Of a DNA stretch of 7,986 nucleotides, positions 1 to 5,551 are shown piece after piece. Origin of the DNA: an uncultured Gammaproteobacteria bacterium (lineage in GTDB: Bacteria; Pseudomonadota; Gammaproteobacteria; Pseudomonadales; UBA5518); NCBI GenBank assembly GCA_903921135.1, contig CAIXOY010000413.1, positions 1 through 7,986 of the forward strand. The letters run 5' to 3'. Each line of letters begins with the position of its first letter. The first letter of the stretch is position 1. The position numbers and the translations under genes are program-made. Below the pieces are notes generated by a model that ran no database searches, was not told the DNA's origin, and saw only the letters and a list, made by a program, of their open reading frames with translations.

Positions 1-678
1 CACCACCCGCAGGCCACGCACCAATCGGTGGTGGATGCCGCACTCGACTACATCGCCACCCTGCCGCCCGAGGCCGCGAAGCAACGCGAGGAAGCCGAGA
101 TCATCCCGCCCTTCGGCGGCTCCTACGAGAACTTCGAGAAAAGCGGCATCACGGGCTTCGCCTACGGCCACCATTACGACGGCGGCAAGACCAGCATCCA
201 CGCGAACTACAGCGTGCACCCCGTCTACAAGGCGGCGATGGTCGCGGCCTACGGCGAGGCCCGCACGCACGAGATCCTGTCATTCAACACCCACAACACC
301 TGCTATTACCCCTCGCTCACCATCAAGACGGCGATCCAGAACATCCGCGTGGTGAGGCCGATAGCCGTGGACCGCTGCATCGTCGAGACCTGGTCCTTCC
401 GCCTGAAAGGCGCACCACCCGAGATGCTGCAGCGCACGCTGCTCTACTCGCGCCTAATCAACTCGGTGGGTTCGATGGTGGGGCCGGACGATCTGGAGGC
501 CTACATGCGCATGCAGCAGGGTTTGCAGTCGCCTGCATCGGAGTGGGTCGAGATGTACCGCGAGTTCGGGCGCGACACCGACATGGGCGATCGCATGGTC
601 GGCACCGGTACCAGTGATCTGGACATGCGCACACAGTACCGCGCGTGGCGCCACTACATGCTCGGGGAGGTTGCCTGA
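1..678 (+). CDS. Aromatic-ring-hydroxylating (Rieske) dioxygenase alpha subunit, C-terminal catalytic part (5' end outside window)
   Basis: The frame is open from base 1 to a TGA at 676-678, giving about 225 residues. The N-terminal Rieske [2Fe-2S] domain lies upstream. The window starts inside the expected mononuclear iron site: codons 2 and 7 are histidines in an H-x4-H arrangement (HPQATH), matching the two His ligands of naphthalene dioxygenase (YHVGWTH). The carboxylate ligand is probably one of the two Asp at 487-492, in VGPDDLEAYMRMQQGL, near where the family places it. The distance from H-x4-H to the C terminus fits a full-length protein of roughly 450 residues. In this family alpha binds the aromatic substrate and inserts both atoms of O2, with electrons from a separate reductase that is not in the window. 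The beta subunit follows after one base. The benzoate/toluate/anthranilate group is favoured because of the beta subunit; the substrate is inferred only as an aromatic acid or its derivative. Confidence 0.9.
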   Translation, partial: HHPQATHQSVVDAALDYIATLPPEAAKQREEAEIIPPFGGSYENFEKSGITGFAYGHHYDGGKTSIHANYSVHPVYKAAMVAAYGEARTHEILSFNTHNTCYYPSLTIKTAIQNIRVVRPIAVDRCIVETWSFRLKGAPPEMLQRTLLYSRLINSVGSMVGPDDLEAYMRMQQGLQSPASEWVEMYREFGRDTDMGDRMVGTGTSDLDMRTQYRAWRHYMLGEVA

Positions 679-679
679 G

Positions 680-1168
680 ATGAACACCGGCGACGCGCTG
701 ATGAAAGAGGTGGAAGCCCTGCTCTATCACGAGGCTGATTGTCTGGACCGCGCGGATCTTGCCGCGTGGATGGCACTCTACACCGAGGACGGCACCTACT
801 GGATGCCGGCCGCGCCGGATCAGGAAGACCCGGTCAACCACATCTCGCACTTCTACGACGACCGCGTGATGATGGAAATCCGCAAACGGAATTTCGTGCA
901 CCCGCGCGCGGCCTCCAAGGATCACGTGGTGCGCTGCTCGCACCTGATAGGCAATATCCGCATCACGGCCGAAGATGCGGCAGGCGGCAGCTGCACGGTC
1001 AGGTCGAATTTCCACGCGATGCTCTGTTACCGCGAGGAAAAACGCATGTATGGCGGGCGCTACGAGCACGTGCTGCAGCACACCGGCGCAGGGCTGCTGA
1101 TACACCGCAAGCGCGTCGATCTGATCGACTGCGATGCTGCACACAAATCGCTGATCATTTATCTGTGA
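680..1168 (+). CDS. Aromatic-ring-hydroxylating dioxygenase beta subunit
   Basis: This 162-residue protein has the length and pattern of dioxygenase small subunits (SnoaL/NTF2-like cone fold), which pack against alpha in an alpha3beta3 hexamer and are mainly structural. The N-terminal region has the family signature: an acidic helix (LLYHEADCLDRADLAAW), then LYTEDGTYWMPA. The YWMPA segment closely resembles BenB/XylY-type subunits. Later come SHFYDDR (about residues 56-62), an HPRA segment, RCSHLIGNI and a C-terminal basic-hydrophobic strand (HRKRVDLIDCD). ATG 680 is chosen because GGGGAGG at 664-670 lies 9 bases upstream and only one base separates it from the alpha stop codon. An in-frame extension upstream would run through alpha coding sequence. 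The adjacency implies co-expression and complex formation with alpha. Family assignment is firm; substrate is not. Confidence 0.92.
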   Translation: MNTGDALMKEVEALLYHEADCLDRADLAAWMALYTEDGTYWMPAAPDQEDPVNHISHFYDDRVMMEIRKRNFVHPRAASKDHVVRCSHLIGNIRITAEDAAGGSCTVRSNFHAMLCYREEKRMYGGRYEHVLQHTGAGLLIHRKRVDLIDCDAAHKSLIIYL

Positions 1169-1178
1169 GGCACACGGC

Positions 1179-1961
1179 ATGAACATCACGGCAAGCCATC
1201 GTCCGCTCGCAGGCCGGCACGCACTGGTGAGCGGTGCCTCGCGCGGGATAGGCGCGGCCGTGGCGCGGGAGCTGAACGCGCTCGGGGCGCGGCTCACGCT
1301 GCTCGGACGCGATGCCGAGGCACTCGCGCACGTGGCCGCAGGTCTGGACGATGCGGTGGTGGCGACCGCCGATGTGGGAGATGCCGCGAGCGTCGAGGCC
1401 GCAGTTTGCGCGGCTCGCGAGGCAGCAGGCCCGATCGCCATCCTCGTGAACAACGCGGGCATCGGCCCGTCGGCGCCCTTCCTCAAAACCAGCGCCGAGG
1501 TCTGGTCCGGGGTGATGCGCACCAATCTCGACGGCACCGTGAACCTCTGCCGTGCCGCGCTGCCCGACATGCTCACACTCGGCTGGGGCCGGATCGTGAA
1601 CATCGCCAGCACCGCAGGCCTGCGCGGTTACCCCTACGTCACGGCCTACTGCAGCTCCAAGCACGCAGTGGTGGGCCTGACCCGCGCACTCGCCATGGAG
1701 TTCGTGCGCAAGCAGATCACCGTGAACGCGATCTGTCCGGGCTACGTGAACACCGATCTGCTGGAGCGCTCGCTAGACAACATCGTGCAGAAGACCGGCA
1801 GCAGCCGCGAACAGGCCGCCGCGCAATTGCGCGCCACCAACCCGCAGGACCGTTTCGTGGAGCCCGAAGAAGTGGCTGCCATGGTGCGTTTTCTCTGCCT
1901 GCCGGGCAGCGAGTCCATCACAGGGCAGTCGCTCGCGCTTGCCGGCGGCGAGATCCAGTGA
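1179..1961 (+). CDS. Short-chain dehydrogenase/reductase (SDR), classical type
   Basis: This 260-residue protein has the full set of classical SDR motifs. The cofactor-binding glycine motif GASRGIG is at residues 19-25, NNAG at 91-94, and the catalytic tetrad is Asn116, Ser144, Tyr157 and Lys161 (Y-C-S-S-K). A PGYVNTD segment follows and the protein ends in a typical SDR strand (ITGQSLALAGGE). After the second beta strand there is Gly-Arg rather than an acidic residue, which leans towards NADP(H), though weakly. GTGAGG at 1165-1170 sits 8 bases before the ATG. Two roles fit: cis-dihydrodiol dehydrogenase after the adjacent dioxygenase (as BenD follows BenABC), or 3-hydroxyacyl-CoA dehydrogenase acting with the downstream crotonase and acyl-CoA dehydrogenase. 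Overall it looks closer to the FabG/PhaB/3-hydroxyacyl-CoA group, so the second role is slightly preferred. Its stop codon overlaps the MarR start. Confidence 0.93.
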   Translation: MNITASHRPLAGRHALVSGASRGIGAAVARELNALGARLTLLGRDAEALAHVAAGLDDAVVATADVGDAASVEAAVCAAREAAGPIAILVNNAGIGPSAPFLKTSAEVWSGVMRTNLDGTVNLCRAALPDMLTLGWGRIVNIASTAGLRGYPYVTAYCSSKHAVVGLTRALAMEFVRKQITVNAICPGYVNTDLLERSLDNIVQKTGSSREQAAAQLRATNPQDRFVEPEEVAAMVRFLCLPGSESITGQSLALAGGEIQ

Positions 1962-2509
1962 GCCCCCGCGCCGCCGCGGCAAACGCGCCCGCCGCGCGGG
2001 CGAATCGCGCCGAGCAGTCCGTGCGGCTCTGGCTGCGCCTGCTCTCGCTGCACAACCTGGTCGACGGTGAATTGCGCCGCCGCCTGCAGGAACAATTCGG
2101 CTGCACGCTACCGCAGTTCGACGTGCTCTCCGAACTCGAACGCGCCGGTGAGCCGCAGACCATGTCGCAGGTCTCGCGCCAGTTGATGGTCTCGAACGGC
2201 AACCTGACGGGTGTGGTGGATCGCCTGCTCCGCGAGGGGCATGTGCACCGGGAAGAGAGCCCCGGTGACCGCCGCGTGCAACTGATCTCGCTCACCGAGG
2301 CAGGCCGCGCCCGGTTCCATGGCATGGCCGCGGCGCACGCCGCCTGGCTCGAGGAACTCTTCGGCGGGCTCGCCCGCGGCGATCTCGACGCCGCCGTCGG
2401 CGACATCCACGCACTTCGCGATCATGTGCGCGAGCGCCACGCATCCGTTTCCAAGCCCGCCGCGCGCACGCCCGCGCGCGGCTCCACTCCCCGACCGAGG
2501 ACGCCATGA
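1958..2509 (+). CDS. MarR-family winged helix-turn-helix transcriptional regulator
   Basis: The predicted protein has 183 residues and starts with GTG, the only start in this frame that overlaps the SDR stop codon (GTGA, 1958-1961). A later GTG at 2021 (residue 22) is an alternative, since the first 20 residues are Ala/Arg-rich and poorly conserved-looking. The MarR fold is clear: a dimerisation helix (residues about 20-46), the segment TLPQFDVLSELE (50-61), a recognition helix region around QLMVSNGNLTGVVDRLL (75-91) and a wing with the Asp-Arg-Arg signature at 104-106, followed by LISLTEAG. MarR proteins in aromatic degradation operons are usually repressors released by an aromatic acid or its CoA thioester. 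Location inside the operon suggests autoregulation through an upstream promoter not in the window. The C-terminal tail (about 20 residues, Ala/Pro/Arg-rich) is low complexity and overlaps a strong G/C hairpin in the DNA. No effector can be named from the sequence. Confidence 0.9.
   Translation: MSPRAAAANAPAARANRAEQSVRLWLRLLSLHNLVDGELRRRLQEQFGCTLPQFDVLSELERAGEPQTMSQVSRQLMVSNGNLTGVVDRLLREGHVHREESPGDRRVQLISLTEAGRARFHGMAAAHAAWLEELFGGLARGDLDAAVGDIHALRDHVRERHASVSKPAARTPARGSTPRPRTP
2459..2482 (+). other. Perfect 9-bp G/C inverted repeat at the 3' end of the MarR gene
   Basis: GCCGCGCGC at 2459-2467 is the exact reverse complement of GCGCGCGGC at 2474-2482, with a six-base loop between. The pair would form an all-G/C RNA stem ending 23 bases before the crotonase start codon and 14 bases before its GAGG ribosome binding site (2497-2500). 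No T-run follows, so it is not a standard Rho-independent terminator. It could affect mRNA stability or downstream translation. In such G/C-rich DNA, chance is a real alternative. Confidence 0.35.
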
Positions 2510-3315
2510 ACCCTGCGGATTTCAGACCCGAACACTTCCTGTGGCATTTCGAGAACGGCGTTGCCACCATCACACTGAACCGTCCGGAGCGGAAGAACCC
2601 GCTCACCTTCGAGTCCTACGCGGAACTGCGCGATACCTTCCGCGCACTCTGCTACGTCGACGAGGTGAAGACCGTGGTGATCACGGGCGCCGGCGGCAAC
2701 TTCTGCTCCGGCGGCGACGTACACGAGATCATCGGCCCGCTCACCCGCATGAACATGAAGGAGCTGATGGTCTTCACCCGGATGACGGGCGACCTGGTGA
2801 AAGCCATGCGTGCCTGCCCGCAGCCCATCATCTCCGCGATCGACGGCATCTGCGTGGGCGCGGGCGCGATCATCGCGATGGCAAGCGACATGCGCTACGG
2901 CACGCCCCAGGCGAGCGTCGCCTTCCTGTTCACCCGCGTGGGCCTTGCCGGTTGCGATATGGGCGCCTGCGCGATCCTGCCGCGCATCATCGGCCACGGC
3001 CGCGCCTCGGAACTGCTCTACACGGGCCGCTCCATGAGCGCAGACGAGGGCGACCGCTGGGGTTTCTTCAACGCCATCGTCGAGGCCGAGATGCTGCAGG
3101 AAACCGCACAACAGTCTGCCGCGCGCCTCACCCGCGGGCCGACCTTCGCGCACGGCATCACCAAGACCATGCTCCACCAGGAGTGGAACATGGGCATCGA
3201 TCAGGCCATCGAGTCCGAGGCGCAGGCGCAGGCGATCTGCATGCAGACCGAGGATTTCCGCATCGCCTACGAGGCCTTTGTGGCCAAGCAGAAGCCTGTC
3301 TTCACGGGGAAATGA
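2506..3315 (+). CDS. Enoyl-CoA hydratase/isomerase (crotonase) family protein, atypical active site
   Basis: This 269-residue protein has the crotonase fold. It begins with a WHFENGVATITLNRPERKN segment, has the CoA/oxyanion-hole stretch NFCSGGDV at about 65-72, and a second oxyanion element DGICVGAGA at 113-121. Aligned by eye with rat crotonase, Glu144 is replaced by Ile122, and the region holding Glu164 reads SVAFLFTRVG with no acidic residue. An Asp is present at 151 (GLAGCDMGA), where 4-chlorobenzoyl-CoA dehalogenase has its nucleophilic Asp145 and where some isomerase-type members also carry Asp. Plain hydratase activity by the two-Glu mechanism is therefore doubtful. Isomerase, hydrolase or ring-related CoA chemistry are alternatives. 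The ATG overlaps the MarR stop codon (ATGA), with GAGG 5 bases upstream. The acyl-CoA dehydrogenase gene starts one base after its stop. Family assignment is secure; reaction is not. Confidence 0.9.
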   Translation: MNPADFRPEHFLWHFENGVATITLNRPERKNPLTFESYAELRDTFRALCYVDEVKTVVITGAGGNFCSGGDVHEIIGPLTRMNMKELMVFTRMTGDLVKAMRACPQPIISAIDGICVGAGAIIAMASDMRYGTPQASVAFLFTRVGLAGCDMGACAILPRIIGHGRASELLYTGRSMSADEGDRWGFFNAIVEAEMLQETAQQSAARLTRGPTFAHGITKTMLHQEWNMGIDQAIESEAQAQAICMQTEDFRIAYEAFVAKQKPVFTGK

Positions 3316-3316
3316 G

Positions 3317-4483
3317 ATGAGTGACCTGAGCTTCCTCGACTGGCCCTTCCTGGAGCCGCGCCACCGCGAACTCGCCCTTTCGCTCGACGCCTGGGCCTCA
3401 GACGCATTGGCCGAAGGCAGGATCGACCACCACGACACCGACAATGCCTGCCGCACCCTGGTTCGCTTGTTGGGTGATGGCGGCTGGCTCACGCACGCCG
3501 CTCGGGACCCGGACGACGCCCGCTCGAAGCTCGACGTGCGCGCGCTCTGCCTGATCCGCGAAACCCTCGCGCGCCACGATGCGCTCGCCGATTTCGCCTT
3601 TGCGATGCAGGGGCTCGGCAGCGGCGCGATCTCGCTCTTCGGCAGCGCCAGCCAGCAGCAGGAATTCCTGCCGGGAGTGCGCGAAGGCCGCAAGATCGCC
3701 GCGTTTGCACTCTCCGAGCCGGATGCAGGTTCCGACGTCGCCGCCATGGCCACTACCGCACGCCGCGAAGGTGATCACTTCGTGCTGGACGGCGAGAAGA
3801 CGTGGATCTCGAATGGCGGCATCGCGGATTTCTATACGGTGTTCGCGCGCACGGGCGAGGCGCCCGGCGCCAAGGGGCTCTCGGTTTTCGTGGTGGACGC
3901 GAACACGCCTGGCCTCGAGATCGCCGAGCGCATAGAGGTGATCGCACCGCATCCGCTCGCGCGGCTGCGCTTCAACGGCTGTCGCGTGAGCGCGGATCGC
4001 CTGCTGGGCAAGCAGGGCGATGGCTTCCGCATCGCGATGTCGGTGCTCGACGTGTTCCGCTCCACCGTCGGTGCGGCCGCGCTCGGCATGGCACGTCGCG
4101 CGCTGGACGAGGCGCTTCGCCACAGCAGTTCACGGCAACTCTTCGGCGCCCCGCTTTCGGATCTGCAACTCACGCAGGCCGCGATCGCCGACATGGCTCT
4201 CGCCGTGGATGCGAGCGCGCTGCTCGTGTACCGTTCCGCGTGGACCAAAGACTGTGTGGCAGAGCGCGTCACGCGCGAAGCCGCGATGGCAAAGCTCTTC
4301 GCCACGGAATCGGCACAGCAGGTAATCGACGCTGCACTGCAGTTGTTCGGTGGCCTGGGCGTGAAGAGCGGCATGCCGGTGGAGCGTTTGTACCGCGAGA
4401 TACGCGCACTTCGCATCTACGAGGGTGCGAGCGAGGTGCAGAAGCTGGTGATCGCGCGCCAGACACTTGCCCGCGGCGCCTGA
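3317..4483 (+). CDS. Acyl-CoA dehydrogenase family flavoprotein
   Basis: This 388-residue protein is the usual length for short/medium-chain acyl-CoA dehydrogenases. An alpha-helical N-terminal domain is followed by the FAD/substrate signature FALSEPDAGSD at residues 130-140. Next come the beta domain (TWISNGGIADFYTVFA, about 163-178) and a C-terminal helical domain with QLFGAPLSDLQLTQA and QLFGGLGVKSGMPVERLYR. The catalytic base is Glu369, in RIYEGASEVQ, the medium-chain dehydrogenase arrangement (its Glu376 motif IYEGTSQIQ). The enzyme should oxidise an acyl-CoA at alpha-beta, passing electrons to ETF. With the neighbouring crotonase and SDR it could complete a beta-oxidation-like series. 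ATG 3317 is chosen because GGGGA at 3306-3310 lies 6 bases upstream and the previous stop is one base away. An overlapping ATG at 3312 is in another frame. The substrate is unknown; a cyclic or aromatic-derived acyl-CoA is inferred from the context. Confidence 0.94.
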   Translation: MSDLSFLDWPFLEPRHRELALSLDAWASDALAEGRIDHHDTDNACRTLVRLLGDGGWLTHAARDPDDARSKLDVRALCLIRETLARHDALADFAFAMQGLGSGAISLFGSASQQQEFLPGVREGRKIAAFALSEPDAGSDVAAMATTARREGDHFVLDGEKTWISNGGIADFYTVFARTGEAPGAKGLSVFVVDANTPGLEIAERIEVIAPHPLARLRFNGCRVSADRLLGKQGDGFRIAMSVLDVFRSTVGAAALGMARRALDEALRHSSSRQLFGAPLSDLQLTQAAIADMALAVDASALLVYRSAWTKDCVAERVTREAAMAKLFATESAQQVIDAALQLFGGLGVKSGMPVERLYREIRALRIYEGASEVQKLVIARQTLARGA

Positions 4484-4538
4484 CGGCACGCGGCGCCGGC
4501 ACGCAATTACAACACCCCTGATCGCCGAGGAACTCACC

Positions 4539-4928
4539 ATGCGCATACTCCAACCCGCCGGCTGGCCGCGTCCGAAGGGCTACGCCAACGGCATCGAGGC
4601 TACGGGGCGACTGGTCATCGTCGGCGGCCAGATCGGCTGGGACGAAACCGAAACCTTCCAGAGCGATGACTTCGTCGAACAGGTGCGCCAGACACTGAAA
4701 AACACGCTCGCCGTGCTAGCCGAGGCCGGCGCCGGCCCCGAGCATGTGGTGCGGATGACGTGGTACATCACGGACCGCACGGAGTATCTGGCGCGCGGGC
4801 GCGAGATCGGTGCCGTTTACCGTGAGCTCATGGGCAAGAACTTCCCTGCCATGGCGATGGTGCAGGTGGTGGCGCTGATGGAGGCGCGCGCGAAGGTGGA
4901 GATCGAGACGACGGCGGTGGTGCCCTGA
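4539..4928 (+). CDS. RidA/YjgF/YER057c/UK114 (Rid) family protein lacking the RidA arginine
   Basis: The 129-residue protein has the length and fold pattern of Rid proteins, which form trimers with active sites between subunits. Recognisable parts are GRLVIVGGQIGWD (about 23-35), a helix QVRQTLKNTLAVLAEAGAG, the strand HVVRMTWYITD and the C-terminal KVEIETTAVV. E. coli RidA hydrolyses enamine/imine intermediates and needs Arg105, within FPARSCVEV. The matching segment here is FPAMAMVQV, with Met in place of Arg. That places it outside the deaminase-competent RidA subgroup and with Rid subgroups of unproven function. The C-terminal Glu (in KVEIE) is retained. GAGGAA at 4527-4532, 6 bases before the ATG, supports this start. 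The gene is 55 bases downstream of the acyl-CoA dehydrogenase with no terminator between. Similar genes are found in CoA-dependent aromatic operons, so a role on a pathway intermediate is inferred. Confidence 0.9.
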   Translation: MRILQPAGWPRPKGYANGIEATGRLVIVGGQIGWDETETFQSDDFVEQVRQTLKNTLAVLAEAGAGPEHVVRMTWYITDRTEYLARGREIGAVYRELMGKNFPAMAMVQVVALMEARAKVEIETTAVVP

Positions 4929-4980
4929 TACCGCACACCGGATCAAGGCCGATCGCAGCAGCCAAGGAAAAACACTCACC

Positions 4981-5541
4981 ATGACGAAGATCGTCGGCGT
5001 CGGTCTGGGAAAGACCGGCACCTCCACGCTGGGCGCGGCTTGCCGCATCCTGGGGCTACGCCACAAGACGCACGACCCCTCACTCTTCGACGCCCTGCAC
5101 CGGGGTAACAAGAGCGCGTGCCTTGCGGAAATCGACCGCTTCGAGAGCTTCGATGACTTCCCCTGGAACATCCTCTACCGCGACATAGACCGCGCGTATC
5201 CCGACTCCCGGTTCATCCTGACGCTGCGCCGCGACCCCGACACCTGGTACCGCTCGCTCTGCGCGCACTGGGAACGCACGGGCGACAGCATCGCCAAGCG
5301 GCACGCCTACGGCCTTTCGTGTCCGATCGGCGAGCGCGATTACCATGTCGCCCTCTACGAGCGGCACAACGCGGACGTGGCCGCATGGTTCGCCGGACGA
5401 CCCGGGCAGTTGCTGACGGTGTGCTGGGAAAACGGGGACGGCTGGGAGGAACTGTGTGCGTTCCTGGCACGACCGCTTCCGCGCAGGACCTTCCCGCATG
5501 CCAACCGTACGCCGCCAGCAACGGCCACGCGCGCGACCTGA
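4981..5541 (+). CDS. Small sulfotransferase-family protein
   Basis: The 186-residue protein begins with a P-loop-like PAPS-binding motif, VGVGLGKTGTSTL (residues 5-17), equivalent to the 5'-phosphosulfate loop. Residues 77-93 hold RFILTLRRDPDTWYRSL, whose Arg84 and Ser92 match the 3'-phosphate-binding R...S pair. The intervening FPWNILYRDIDRAYPDS and the end (WEELCAFLARPLP...FPHAN) fit the bacterial Sulfotransfer_4-like group. It would move sulfate from PAPS to a hydroxyl or amine; the acceptor cannot be read from the sequence. No signal peptide or membrane segment is seen, so it is probably cytoplasmic. It is on the short side for the family. The final residues after FPHAN are Pro/Thr/Ala/Arg-rich and look like an unstructured tail. 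AAGGAAA at 4964-4970 precedes the ATG. The gene lies 52 bases after the Rid gene and 10 bases before the methyltransferase/glycosyltransferase gene, with which it probably acts. Confidence 0.85.
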   Translation: MTKIVGVGLGKTGTSTLGAACRILGLRHKTHDPSLFDALHRGNKSACLAEIDRFESFDDFPWNILYRDIDRAYPDSRFILTLRRDPDTWYRSLCAHWERTGDSIAKRHAYGLSCPIGERDYHVALYERHNADVAAWFAGRPGQLLTVCWENGDGWEELCAFLARPLPRRTFPHANRTPPATATRAT

Positions 5542-5545
5542 GGAA
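5540..5545 (+). promoter_or_regulatory. Ribosome binding site overlapping the sulfotransferase stop codon
   Basis: GAGGAA begins inside the TGA stop of the sulfotransferase gene (5539-5541) and ends 6 bases before ATG 5552. It fixes the start of the following gene. It also suggests that ribosomes finishing the sulfotransferase re-initiate on the downstream gene, so the two are probably made together. Confidence 0.6.
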
Positions 5546-5551
5546 TCACGG

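Noticed and set aside
458..1612. Long minus-strand open frame opposite the dioxygenase and SDR genes
   Set aside because: Its translation is Ala/Arg/Pro/His-rich without recognisable domains, and it lies opposite three well-supported plus-strand genes. Such antisense frames are common in G/C-rich coding DNA.
4474..4498. Inverted repeat CGGCGCC/GGCGCCG across the acyl-CoA dehydrogenase stop, as a possible terminator
   Set aside because: The stem is only 7 bp with an 11-base loop, part of it is coding, and no T-run follows. GGCGCC is self-complementary and frequent in such DNA, so chance is sufficient.
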